NCBI GenBank assembly: GCA_025200525.1
Contig: CM045770.1
Location: forward strand, 85,460,084-85,524,083
From: Camellia lanceoleosa
Lineage: Eukaryota > Streptophyta > Magnoliopsida > Ericales > Theaceae
Direction of reading: 5' to 3'
DNA: 64,000 nucleotides
Numbering within the stretch: position 1 is the first letter of the stretch; each line of letters begins with the position of its first letter. A program made the position numbers and the translations under genes. The notes under the pieces were generated by a model that was given only the letters and a program-made list of their open reading frames with translations, had not been told where the DNA came from and did not search any database. Of the stretch, positions 36,074 through 48,058 are shown piece by piece.

Positions 36074-38988
36074 TCTATATAACCAAATGTAGTTGTTAAT
36101 TCAAAAGTCTCAAAAACTTGAATCCTAAATTCTCATAATTTTAAAGAAAAAAAATATTACGTGGCATTTCCCTTCACCTCCTTTCCCACTCTTCAAGCCT
36201 TCTCACTCCTTCTCCTTATATAAAATATAAAATTAAAAAATAATAAAATATTCATCTATATCCATCACCAATAATAATATTTATCTCAAAATAATAAAAT
36301 ATTCATCCATATCTATTACCCACAATAATATCTATCTCATTCTCAATCTCAATTTATAAAAAAAAAAAAAGAAAAGAAAAAAAAGAAAAAAAGAAACCAA
36401 GAACTTCTACAACTTCCATACACACGTTTCTCTATTCAATTTATTCCAGTCATCTTTTATTTGCTCGTAATAACTCATCTTCTCCATTGTTATATTTTTC
36501 AAGTTTGATTATCTGCAAAAATCATTACAAGGTCAGTGTAATATTATTTCTTACTTTATATGCATTTTTTCAGTGTTTGTTACTTTGAGTGTATATATAT
36601 TTTTTTTCAATATTTTTCAGTTCATCTACAAATTTTTTCATTTTCTTCATTTTTATACTCATGATATTATTTCTTACTTTATATGTACTTTTCCAATATT
36701 TATTACTTTTGTGTGTATATATTTCTTTTCTTTTTTTTTCATTATTTTTCAGTTCATCTACACATCTTTTCATCTTCTTTATTATTACATTTTGCAAGAT
36801 TTAAGCTTGCTTACTTTAAAATTTTTAATTTTCTTTTTGTTTTTCAATTTAATTAGATTCGAAACTCATCAAATCTTGAATTTAATTTATTTTATTTTAT
36901 CTCATGTCTATCACACCATCACACTTATTAATGGCTTCGTGCAAACTCTTGAATTCAAGAAGATTAGCTCTGCATAAAATTAATCTCACATTTGCTCCTT
37001 CAAGTTCTCTCAAATGAGAGTTCTTCAAATCATCTACAACCAATATACACCCACTTAACAATACAATCACACACAACAGCTTCAAAACCATAAACACAAT
37101 TTCTCAATTTTAAAATTTAAAAATAAAAATATATTTGGCTTAAAGTGAGTGGTACATCTAACAATATTTAATTTTTAAATTTTAAAATCTTTAAATTTTA
37201 TCTAAACATGTCTAATTTAAAAATTTTGATTTTTTTTTTTTTTACAATATTAGAAAGAAAAAAAAGTGGCTCAAATCTATTAGTATATTATCTAAATTTT
37301 GAATTATTACACATAGCATAATATTACTGGATTTAACATTTAAATTTTAAAATTAACCAAAATATCTAACTACATGATTTGAGGAATTTCAATACTTTAT
37401 TTTGAATTTTCCAATTTTTTTTATTTTTATTTTTACAACATTTAAGTTGCTAAGTGTTAATTTTTTATTGGCTATCCATGATTTCATCCTAAATTATTGG
37501 TTAATGATTGACCACTATTAAATTCTTTTTGTAAGCTACAATGATAACAATTGACCACCATCAATTTCAAAATTTTCTATCAATGTATTTAAAAAAAAAA
37601 AAAATCATCATCAAGCCTGCAATTTAAAAATTAAATATATTTTATTCTATTACAACTTTATTAAAAGTGTAAATTTATTTTGCTAATATTCAAGAAAATA
37701 TATATGCCTTTATTTTGATATAACAAAAATTAAATTATCTTCTATTCATGCATAATCTCTCATAAATATCTTATCTTTTTAAAAATTTTGATTATTAGCA
37801 ACCAAATTCCCACATTTCTCTCTATTGTTTTTTTATTTTTTTTTAGGATGTTTATTTTATTTTTATCCTTTTTCAAATTAGATTTGATATCTATCTTTTT
37901 ACCTATATATCTATATCTATACTATATATAAGGAAATATAGTATCTACTCTAAAATTTTCAAAGTCTCAATACTTAATTCTCAAACAGTTGATATTCTTT
38001 TTCTTACATGTCACTCTCTCAAAATTATGTTTTAAATTTTTCTTCATCCTTATTTTTCTCCAATAAAACATATTTTTTTCCCTCTTAATATTGCTTTTAT
38101 TTTAAATTTTTAACTTTTAAAATATTTTATTATCTAAGACTCTTTATCTCTTTTTATTTTATTTTTTATTTTGCTTAATCTTCTCCTATATCTTCATTTA
38201 TCTTTATTTCTTATTTCTTCCTTTTTAATTTTTTTTTTTATAATCCCCAATCCTATCATTATCTCCAACTTTATTTTTATTATATTGTTCATATGATCCC
38301 TTTTTTAAATTTATTTTAATCTTAAATCTAATAATTATCTTCAAATTTATTTCTATCTGATAATGATCTTCAATTTCATTTCTATCTTATTTTTCAAATG
38401 CTTCATATTTTAGCTATATATTCTAACACACCATAGAGATTTTTTTTAGTGTTTGCATATTGGGTATAAAGTTTTGTTCAAGCTCTGCGTTCAAGATTCG
38501 AGTTGCATTCAACCATTCACAATTAGTTAACCAATTGTAGGATTCAAGGGTTTGATGAATTTTATTCTTTTTTTATACCTATGTGTATATGTACTAGGTG
38601 CATTTTTTGTTGTTTTCTTTAAAGCCGGCTTTGAACATTTTTACATTGTTTGTAGTAGTGTTCATTTTTACATTATTTGTAACAGTATCCATTTTTACAT
38701 TATTTGTTTTTAAAGCTATAATAATGTCCGATAGAAATATAGTTCAAGTTGCTAAATAACCTACTTGGACTAAGATAATTTTATAATCAATTTTTTAAAT
38801 GACAAATTTATGAAAAAAATGAATGTATGAACTTAGGTATGAGATAGTTATGATATTCAAAATATTTCTTAGTTACAATTCCCTGTTATATTTTAAATTT
38901 ATAAGAATTTTTTATTTTATTATACAAAAATGACTATAATAAATTATTTAAATTATACATTCACGTGCATAACACGGGTTGCTGCTAG
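36074..38988 (+). mobile_element. Helitron copy 2 (non-autonomous), head-to-tail with copy 1
   Basis: Starts TCTATATAACC after an A and ends CTAG before a T, with the hairpin CGTG-CATAA-CACG just inside the end. Separated from copy 1 by the 5 bp TACTA. Equivalent points are 2910 bp apart (AACCAAATG at 33171 and 36081). The two copies are similar throughout, with small indels in homopolymers. It contains the same second internal 5'-like end (about 37915) and the same CCR fragment. Confidence 0.75.
36912..37033 (-). pseudogene. Captured CCR exon fragment, copy 2
   Basis: The same 122-bp fragment as at 33989-34110. Residue differences are Pro-to-Leu in DDP, Thr-to-Ile in RLTL and Glu-to-Lys in FES. 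Copy 1 keeps the residues usual in CCR (DDPKN) at the first position, so copy 2 has drifted slightly more there. The acceptor-like TTGGTTGTAG is kept. Confidence 0.72.
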
Positions 38989-39484
38989 TAATATACTATG
39001 GGATTGTATATCCCCCAAAAGTGGAGGATATACAATACCACCACTCCCCTCAGTATATCATATCCCCGTGGTTGGGATATGATTTAAAAAGTTCAATTTA
39101 CCCTTTTGTCTATCTAATATAATATAATTTAATATGTTTTTTGAATTTAATTTAATATAATATAATATTCTTGAATTGAATTTAATATAATATAATATTA
39201 TTGAATTTAATTTAATATGATATAATTTAATATAAATTTTGAATTTAATATAATATAATATAATATAATATTATGAGGGCAATCTTAGAAATTACTTGTT
39301 TATATCCCACAATATATTTTGTAAAACAAATATGGATAATATATATCCAATCTTATATATCAAGTCAAAAACATGAATTGGGGGATATATTATCCAATAT
39401 CTATATCCTATTCATTATATATCATGACTAAATTCCACATCATATTATATCCTCAATTTTATATCCAGTGAAACAAACAAGGCC

Positions 39485-39700
39485 TTAGGAGATGATGAAA
39501 ATATTGTATAAGGAAGGTAGCTCATGACTTTAAGGTATACTTTTATTTTAGAGTTTTTGTGTTTAAGTTTATTATCTTTGTGAGATTTGTTGATTAACTT
39601 GATTGTTAGAGTATCTTGGGTGGACCAGCCACCGGTCTTGGTGTTTGTCATCGAGTGTGGTTAGTTCATCTATTGCACGTGCTCTTCGACTTAGTTTCCA
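39485..39700 (+). repeat. Degenerate LTR, right part
   Basis: Continues the block interrupted at 33032. It shares 'ggtatacttttattt', 'gtttattatctttg' and 'cttgattgttagagtatc' with 2860-2960. The last motif corresponds to the 'cttgatcgtcagag' of Tat-type LTR 3' regions in this window. Confidence 0.45.
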
Positions 39701-42700
39701 AAATCTCGAGGAAAAAAATCTAATTTGATTGTGAGGTAATATTTCAACATCCACACAAACAATATATATATATATGGTATAAAAGTATATGTTTTCCTTG
39801 TATTTATAATGTATTTTGTCACCCAATAATATAACTTTTGGCATTGGGTTTAACTCTAGTTAGTCGACTACTTTGTCTAAATATGGTAAATTACTTAGCT
39901 TTTGTTTGGTAAGATGATCGGTACTAATTTAGGTTTTATTTGGCATGATCTAAAAAAGTTAAAAAGGTTGGCTTTTTTTTTTTCTTTTCTTTTCTTTTTT
40001 TTTCTTTTTTTTTTTTTTGTTGTAGTTTTGTAAGAAAAAAATAAAATAATTATGATTTTGATGTAACGTTTTGTCTTATTGACTTTTTAACTTATTTTAA
40101 CTAAGGGGTGATTTGGGATGATCTAAATAAGTGTACTTTTTGACTTTTTATAAAATATGAGTTGGGTATGGGTTAAACTCAGAACACTCTAGAACACTCA
40201 ATTAAATTTATGATCCATAGGGAATTTTTTTTGGGGTTTAAGTGTGACCCTTTTTTAAGATTAAAAAGTAATGGTGCATTATTTGTACTAATATGTGCTT
40301 TATCTGTGCAATTTTTGCAAAAAAACATTTTGGCTGTGAATTTATACTTTTTCCACATATAGCATAAAATACAAGACCAAAAAACCATTTCATTCAGTCC
40401 TATGGTGAAAAAAATTCTAATTATAATTCTATTGTATTTATTTATTTGGTGATGGGGTGTTTGGACCAGTTTACTCGTACCTCGACTAATCCTAAAACCC
40501 ACATACAAGTTGAACTTAAAACTTAGAAAGAGCACACTCCTAATCCCAAGCTCCACACAATAGACAAAATACATAATTGTCTTGGTATGGGATTTTTTGG
40601 ATTTAACACGCCTTAAATTAGTTTCAAAATAAATTTATTTATTGTCTTGCAATAAGCCTATCTATTGAATTTTTCTCTTCAAAATATCATATTCAATTCA
40701 AGATCTTGAAAGACAAATTTATTTAGTTAAAAAGTATTTTAAAATTTTTGAGCACAAAATATACATAAAAAGTTAAATATGTCAACAATTGTCCTTATCA
40801 CCACCATACGTTTAAATTTACGAACTGAAAAGTATTATGCGTGTGCCCTTATAATTAGCAAACATTTTGGATCTTTACCACAAAACAATACGACTGGTGC
40901 ACTGTTTGACAAATTATTTATTTATTTATTATTATTTTAAATTTTAAAAAAAGAAGCTAAACGAAACGACGCACTGAATTTTTCAACTAACAAAAAAAAT
41001 AAAATTTTAATATACACATTTTTGAAAGGGATATATCATGTGTACTTCTAGTTATATCTTTCTTTAATTAATTTTTATTTTATTTTAGTTATGACTATTT
41101 TTTTTTTAATTATGATATTATTTTAATTACAATTCATGAGATTTTTAGTTATGATTTTTTTTAATTATAACTTAAAAAATATAAAATTATACAAAAAAAA
41201 TTTCTTTAATTACATAAGGGGTGTGTGCTAGAGTGTTCCTTCACTAAATACATCAGACTTTCTAATGACACTTCTATCTTTAAAAAAACAACTACGTTAC
41301 CAAACTAACCTTTTTAATTTCATTTATTATGTTCCTTTGCACAACCATGATAACACCCCCTCTCTTCGACATTATGACATCACGTGATGGTCCGACAAAA
41401 GTTGTGTTTTCATTTCTTGTTTTTATATTTCGTTTATTTATTTTGAATTTTTCTCACTTTGAGAAATTAAAAAAAAAATTAATTATACATTATAATTAAT
41501 TTTTATTATGATTATAATTGGTTGAATTTTATCATAATATCATACATTAATCATAATAATGAAAAAGAAACTATAGGTATTTGTCATGTACTTATGCTAG
41601 CTGGTGAGGGCAAAACAGTAAACTTCCTCTTTTATATATATATATATATAAATCATGACGAAATTTTTATTGTAAAATTGATAAAAATAAAAATAAAAAT
41701 AAGATCAAAACCTCTATAAGAGATCACAAGATCTCAAAAAAAGATAAACAATCTCCATAGGAGGAAGGATTTAAGCCTTTGTAAGAGAAAAGACTCTAAC
41801 AAGGGAGAGAAAGAAACAAACTTGAACTTTCTTTGAAACCAAAATCCTGTGAATCCAAAATCTATTTCAAATTTTTGCTAAGAAAACATTTGTGTAGTAG
41901 AAATAAATTAATGTAACATAGAGTTCATGTATAAAATGAATATAAGCCACAATTTAATATTTTAAAATAAAATTCTAGATAAAATTTCTAAATGTATAAG
42001 CATGCCTCCTCATGGCAACATTAATTTGAGTTTCCACTATTTATTAAGATTTTATGTATCCAACTCAAATCAAAAATTTTATTTTTTTATACCAAAAATA
42101 CTACATCTCACTTAGGGTAATTAATCACCCTCAAGCGCATGCAATAACTCATTACTTTAATACAATGCTTCTATACAAATAAACGCAATAAACCCAAGCT
42201 AAGATAGAGTTGATCTGACTTACTATAATTGATTAGATGAAAAATATAGTTAGTCTCATTTACCATCTCTTTTTATGTGACCTTATCGATTAAAACTACC
42301 ATATATAATAAATTGAAAAAAAATTTCGTTATAGAATTTATTTATTTATTTTTTATATGGAACTCTTATATCTACAATCACTACTTCAAATGTATTCAAA
42401 TATATTTTCTTAAAATTTTTTATTTTTCATGTGAAACTAATATGAGCTGCCCAACACAAGATGTGTATTAATTATTTGATTGGTGATCCATGCATGGATT
42501 ATTAGGCTACTTGCGATAGCTGTTATTTTTGGCATAGAGTGACCAATTAATTAAATTAATATAAGTGCTTCTAATCTAATAGGGCCTACTCTTTATTATT
42601 GAAAAAATGAATGGGTAGTGTATTTTAATCAAAATCACTTTTTGGCTCTAGCATTTTGGAGCTTCCTTTTAGAACGACATGGATGCTTTATTAATATCTT

Positions 42701-43650
42701 TCATCGATTCCTGAAGTATGAAGACAACACCCCCCACACACACACACGGTCCCAAACGTTTTATATTATACCCAAAAAAAACCCCTAATTCCTTGGGAGT
42801 GAAGAGTAACTTACTCGTATTATAATAATATAAGTTGGACGTATTTAAAATTTAAATATGAATTTGAGAGAAATCATATACTCAAAAAAAAATCCTTTAT
42901 TTTTTAGAAGAGAAGGGTGACTTATTCGTATAATAATAATAATATGAGTTGGACTTATCTCAAGTTTAAATATGAATTTGAGAGAATTTGAAGGTATTAT
43001 AATATATAAGAGTTTTAGGCATTAAATTTTTTTGTCTCAAAAAGGGTAACTTTTGTTGTAAAAAAAAATTTAGGGATCAATTTCTATTGTTGCAAGAATA
43101 GTTGTTAAAAGTCATTTTGAAAAGTCAAAAAAATAAATTTTAGCGACAAAAACATATACAAAATAAATGATTTAAATTATCAAAAAGAATCCATAATGTG
43201 CCTCATAGACCATTCAAGTTTTTTCAAATTCAAATTTCGGCTTAAGATAAGTTGAATCTCCTCTAGAGGCACAACATCCTAAGATTCTTCAACAACATAG
43301 AATTCTCTATACAGTTCATTAAGCCTTTGTTTGGAATGTAGGTTAGCTTTTTGACTTTTGGCTATTTTAGTTTAGGGCTAACAAGTCTCGTTTGTGATGA
43401 ACTTTTTGACTTTTTCAACTTTTGTGAAAGAAAAAATAAAATAATTATAATTTAAATGTGACATTTATCTTATTAATTTTTTAACATATTTCATCTTTTT
43501 ATAACTAAAATAGCCCCAAAACATTTTGAGGTGCTTTTCCAAGTGGATGAGCTTAAATTGGGCTAAAAGCGCCTTGAAATGTTTAGATTTGAATTGGGCT
43601 TGGCTCACAATGTAGGCCCAGTGTACAAATAGGTAAGTATATTACTATTA
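39701..43650. other. AT-rich intergenic DNA, no gene recognised
   Basis: Contains several copies of ACTTTTTGACTTTTT-type words (about 39950, 40080-40150, 43330-43500) from decayed MITEs and (TA)n tracts at about 39760 and 41635. Also present is a near-duplicated pair of segments at about 42780-42900 and 42900-42990 ('gtgacttattcgtataataata...agttggac...ttaaatatgaatttgagag'). Open frames such as 40179-40574 on the minus strand have no recognisable domain and AT-biased composition. Confidence 0.35.
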
Positions 43651-44497
43651 GGATAAATTATACTAATGGTTCCTATGATTTGGAATTTGTGTCATTTTGG
43701 TTATTTACTTTTTAATTGTGACATATTTGATCCTAAATTTTGAATCTTGTTCCAAATAAAGACAATTGAAGATATCATTGTTCAATTTCAAGGGCAAAGT
43801 CATCAATTTGGTAAAATATAAACTAATTTGACAAAAATAAATGTCAAAAAAATATTTTTAAATTTTAAAAAATTATTTCTACCAATCAAAAGATAAAATT
43901 ATGTAAAATTGATAAATTTTTTACACATTTATTTATTTTTTTTATCAAATTAAGTTTTATTATGTGTTTTGATGATGATCATGTAATAAGTGGTTATTTT
44001 TATTTTCATTAAATTGGTTTTTTTTTTTTCAAAAGTCAAATATGGCGATAACTTTGATATCATTATTAAACCAATATATTAAATTAAAAAATTCAAAACT
44101 AAAAATATTTTATATATTAAATATATCGATTACACATTAGAAGCCTAACAACCACCCATTACATGATCATCATCCAAAGATATAATAAAAATTAACTTGG
44201 TAAGATAAATAAATAAATAAATGCATAAAAGATTTATTAATTTTACATAATTTTATCTTTGGTGGGTAGATATAATTTTTAAAAATTCAAAAATATTTTT
44301 TTTGACATTTATTTTTGTCAAATTAGTTTATATTATATCAAATTGACGAATTTATCCTTCAAATTGAGCAACAGTTTTCAATTGTCCTTATTTGGAATAA
44401 GATTCAAAATTCATGGTAAAATGTATCACAGTTAAAAAAGTCATGGATCAAAGTAATACAAGTCCTAAACTATAGGAATTATTAATGTAATTTGCCC
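43651..44497. mobile_element. Foldback Mutator-like element, 847 bp, 9-bp TSD
   Basis: Long terminal inverted repeats take up most of the element (each about 380-400 bp). The left end GGATAAATTATACTAATGG and the right end, reverse-complemented, GGGCAAATTACATTAATAA, are typical MULE-type starts. Target duplications are TTACTATTA (43642-43650) and TTATTATTA (44498-44506), 8 of 9 matching. No transposase. Confidence 0.7.
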
Positions 44498-44716
44498 TTA
44501 TTATTATTATTTGAATAAATTACACCGACATCCCTAGATATTCAGAAAAAATACACTAAACCCTAGGCATAATTACATTGTGCTTTCTTATAATTTTAAT
44601 TCACATAATATTTAGAAATTTATTAATTATATCAATAAAAATATAATATTATCACATTTTTTTATACTAATATATATATATATATATTATCATTTAATAT
44701 TCTTGTATTTATATAT
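44498..44716. repeat. Fragment of another MULE-like end and AT-rich spacer
   Basis: AAATTACACCGACATCCCTAG near 44518-44540 resembles a MULE terminal sequence but has no partner. The remainder is AT-rich. The TTTATATAT at 44708-44716 is the target duplication of the next element. Confidence 0.35.
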
Positions 44717-45119
44717 GAGTCTGGCTTCCCTCCAGTCCTAGATCAAACTGGAGGGTACTGTTGGGCTTGTGGGAGCCCATCACAAGTCCTGTTGTGATAA
44801 TTCGAATCGTTCAATATGTAAAAATCGTCGAGTACTATGTGCTTGTAAAAATCACTTTGATCGGATTTCGATAGTTACGTGATCGAATCAGTTTTGTATA
44901 TAAAATAAAATAGATGGTGAAAAAATAAACGATTGACAAAAAACTAATCCGATGAGATAGTTATCGATATCTGATCAACGTGATATTTAATAGGCATATA
45001 ATACTCGACGAATTCTACACATTGAACAGTTCGGATTATCGAAAAAGGACACGTGGTGGGCCCCGACGGGCCCAACAATACCCTCTAGTCCGATCTAAGA
45101 TTGAAGGGAAGCCACTGCC
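44717..45119. mobile_element. Foldback MULE-like MITE, 403 bp, perfect 9-bp TSD
   Basis: The left arm contains GGCTTCCCTCCAGTCC...AGATC and the right arm, reverse-complemented, GGCTTCCCTTCAATC...AGATC. The mirror similarity continues almost to the centre (GTCGAGTAYTATRTGC, TGATCRGATWTCGATA). Target duplications TTTATATAT at 44708-44716 and 45120-45128 are identical. The sequence is AT-rich, so some chance of coincidence remains. The element is non-coding. Confidence 0.75.
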
Positions 45120-45416
45120 TTTATATATTATCTGTATTAATTGTGTTTGCATTGGTCTTATTAAAATAGATATTAGTTGTGGGAGCCAAAATTATAGTAG
45201 CCCAACACAATTGGGCCCAATTGGAGGTCGGCCATTGGGCAGATTTATTGGGCCCAATTAGAGCTGAGTAAGATTGGATAGAACAATCGTCGAATAACAG
45301 GCCTCAATACTTGGTAGTTGAGCCGAGTAGTTCAGACAAGTCGGCGTCTTGCATAGTTGCCTATTCTTCTCCATAAAGTGCAATAGAGGAATGGGCCCTA
45401 ATAGAATGCATAGTAG
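45120..45416. other. Spacer between MULE-like elements
   Basis: Contains GGGCCCAATT palindromic words (about 45205-45260). No gene is visible. Confidence 0.35.
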
Positions 45417-45425
45417 AAGATACAT

Positions 45426-46458
45426 GGGGAAATTACTGGGAGGTCCCATGTGAAACATGTGGTGACCATTTAATCCCAAAACTTTTTGAGTGCCCCAAAA
45501 AGTCCTTTCCTTTATCTCTCTGGTTTTTGCCTCTCTTGTTACGTGTTCATCATCAACAATGGGTTCATCAACATCAACAAAAAAAAATCTTCAGATCTGG
45601 AAATTTTCTGCAGATTTTTCATCATCATCAACAATGCGTTTTTCATCAACAATGCGTTCTTGAGATCAATTTCGCATCCCAAAATTCGATGCTCTGTTTC
45701 TTCTTCTTCATCATCGACACCATCATCGTCAGTGTCGACGAAATTCGATCTTCAAACCTATTAGATGATTCTGATAGAAGAAATCAACCAGAAGCTAGAT
45801 GAGGCCGTGCCTGTGAAGTACCCACAGCAGATCTACGAAGCTTCACGGCTTGTCAGAATCTGTAAGAATCTGCCATGAATATGGTTTTGTCAATTTCTCT
45901 CTCTTTCTCTCTCTATTTACAGATTTTTTTGGGGGATAGTTTTTGATCTATGGTTGTTGTTGTTGATGATAAAATAGATCTATAATATCATTGAAATAGA
46001 TCTGTAATAATTTAGATTTGTACAGCTATCACACAGATTTGTAATAAGAAAATTTTCGAATTCTGAACAAGTAATTTTCGAGTTTTAGTTACAGGCGGTG
46101 AAAACTGTAAAATTTTACAGTTTGAATTTTTTTTTTTTGTGCTGGAATGAATCATGGTTTAAAACTGTAAAATTTTGCAGTTTTATAACATGCAATTTTT
46201 TTTTTTTTTACAGTTTTATAACATGTTTTAAACATTCCGACGACTTTCCGGCGATGTTGAACATTCCGACGAGTCTCCGGCGACCGTTTGACGGAAGTCC
46301 GACCATAGTAAGATGTGAACAAAGGTCTCAGAATTAAAAAAAAAAAAAGGATTTTTTGGTAACAATTAAAAATGTGTTGGACTAATTGGTGCAAGTATTT
46401 TGTTTTGGGATTAGCTGGATCTTGAACTTCGTACATGGGACTTATCAGTAAGTTCCCC
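45426..46458. mobile_element. Pack-MULE, 1033 bp, carrying a gene fragment
   Basis: Terminal inverted repeats: left GGGGAAATTACTGGGAGGTC; right, reverse-complemented, GGGGAACTTACTGATAAGTC; both continue CCATGT. Flanks AAGATACAT (45417-45425) and AAGATACAA (46459-46467) are a 9-bp duplication with one mismatch. The GGGRAAWTTACT start and 9-bp duplication fit Mutator-like elements. The interior is not transposase but contains a gene-derived segment at 45486-45878 followed by CT-rich, intron-like sequence (45890-46000). Confidence 0.7.
45486..45878 (+). pseudogene. Captured 5' fragment of a GGPP-synthase-like gene
   Basis: One frame runs from 45486 to a TGA at 45876, with a single in-frame TAG at 45762-45764. 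Around it the reading is KFDLQTY-stop-MILIEEINQKLDEAVPVKYP then QQIYEASR. This matches the N-terminal part of chloroplast geranylgeranyl diphosphate synthases and relatives (known wording FDxxxY..., VN/INxxLDxAVPxxYPxxIHEAMRYS). Upstream is a Ser-rich stretch (CSVSSSSSSTPSSSVST) such as a transit peptide would give. After EASR the match is lost, and the DDxxD catalytic motifs are absent. It is a captured, truncated fragment. The identification rests on about 35 residues, so a related prenyl synthase is possible. Confidence 0.55.
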
Positions 46459-46467
46459 AAGATACAA

Positions 46468-48058
46468 ATCTAAAGAAGAAATTCTATAAAAAGGGGGAGA
46501 TGACTCAGAAATAATGTATATTTTAAATAGTTTATTTAAAGAAAAGAGTAAGTAATAGTTTTAAAAGGAGAAAATTAATTAGATCGTTGGAGTGTTAATT
46601 CCTCCACTCTCAATTAGAATAGTTCTTTTGTTTTAGGTGACCATCAAAGGATGGCTCCAAGATTTGCTTAGATATATGAAAATCCCAAATCCGCCCCCTC
46701 ACATTAGTACAATTATATCAAAATTTTGAGAATTATCATTTTTTTTTCCAAATTTGAAATTAAATATTTTTTTAATACATAAAATGAAATGCACATAGAC
46801 CCACACTACCGCTTAGAAGTCCAAATCCATGAGGGTCCAATTATATGTAAGTTGATTTCAAAATTTTAGCTCTGAATGAGAAAATAATAGATGATAAGCA
46901 TTAATTTGAAGTTGAAAAATGTCTTGAAGATATTTATATACTAATCTTGATTGCTCAAGCACAAGATTCTTTGTTCTAAACGATGCGTTTGTTTTCGTCT
47001 TATTCATTCAGAATTATATGGTTTGATTTTTTTCATTAATTTCTAATTTAATTAAAATTAAAATATATAATTGTTAGTGATGAGATGGTTGAAAAAACAC
47101 CTTTTTTAAATATATATATATATATATATATAAAAGAAGTAAAAGAAGAAGAAGAAGAAAAGATTTCAACCCAATTGCTCACAAAATTGATAGATTAAAA
47201 AAAATTAAAATACAGAAAGAAAAGAGAGATATATATATGGAATGCATTTCTAAGGACACACTGTAAGAAATGTCATGTTACTTTGTGTTATTATGATTGT
47301 TTTGGGAACTATTTATTTTAATTGGTTTTTTAATTTTTTTTAAATAAAAAAATATATAGAAAAGTAAAAAAATAGTTAATTTTTTAGTAGTGACTTTTTG
47401 ACTTAAAAAAAGCTAGTTTCCAAACTTGCCCTTAGTTATGCTATTTTGCAATAAAAATTACGTATGTGTGAATTTATGATGTGCACTCTTAAAATTAAGA
47501 AAAACAAAAATATAAATACAACCCTTAAAATTTATTTAAAATACGAATTACCCCCTCATAGTTTTGAAAATTACATCATACCCCTTGAAATCTTTAATTT
47601 CATTACAAATAGCCTATTTTATTAATAAATTATCAATTTAATTAACATTTTTTTAATGATGTCAGAAATTTATTTCAATTAATGATTTAGATAATTTTAT
47701 TATTATATAAGAAAATAGTTAGGAATTTTATTTTTTATTTCATTATGTTTATAAAAATTCTGATAATGAAGTATTTGTAATTTTTCAAATAACAAGGGAT
47801 AATCTATATTTTAAACAAACCTTGAGAATGTATTTGTAATTTATCTTAAAATTAAAGTAATGAACTATTGTTTTATGGGAATTTGGTCAAAACCCCCTTA
47901 TAATAAAACTTTAATGCATGAAGGAGAAGAACAAAAAAATATTTTAAAAAATCCAACACATACCACTATTAGCAAAATATATATAATATTTTAAATTTTA
48001 AAATAATACAACTTTTGATTTAAATGTCGATTTTTAATAAAATTAGTATTTTTGGAAT
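46468..48058. other. AT-rich intergenic DNA with a candidate diverged foldback
   Basis: No gene. At about 47510-47856 the left sequence AAATACAACCCTTAAAATTT...AATTACCCC is mirrored by the reverse complement of the right sequence (AAATACATTCTCAAGGTTTG...GATTATCCC), suggesting an old MULE-like foldback. A (TA)n tract lies at about 47113-47132. Confidence 0.35.

Larger units (their letters stand above)
33033..39484. mobile_element. Tourist-like MITE (TSD TTA), interrupted by two Helitrons
   Basis: The left end GGCCCTGTTTGATTC...GGATATAAA and the right end, reverse-complemented, GGCCTTGTTTGTTTC...GGATATAAA form imperfect terminal inverted repeats. Both flanks are TTA (33030-33032 and 39485-39487), the target preference of PIF/Harbinger elements. 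Without the Helitrons (33154-38988) the MITE is about 600 bp, with ATATCC-rich arms and an AATATAATATAATTTAAT repeat at about 39115-39270. No transposase. Confidence 0.7.

Noticed and set aside
36573..36977. 134-codon Phe/Ile/Tyr-rich frame
   Set aside because: AT-rich Helitron interior; the frame has no domain and is a composition effect.
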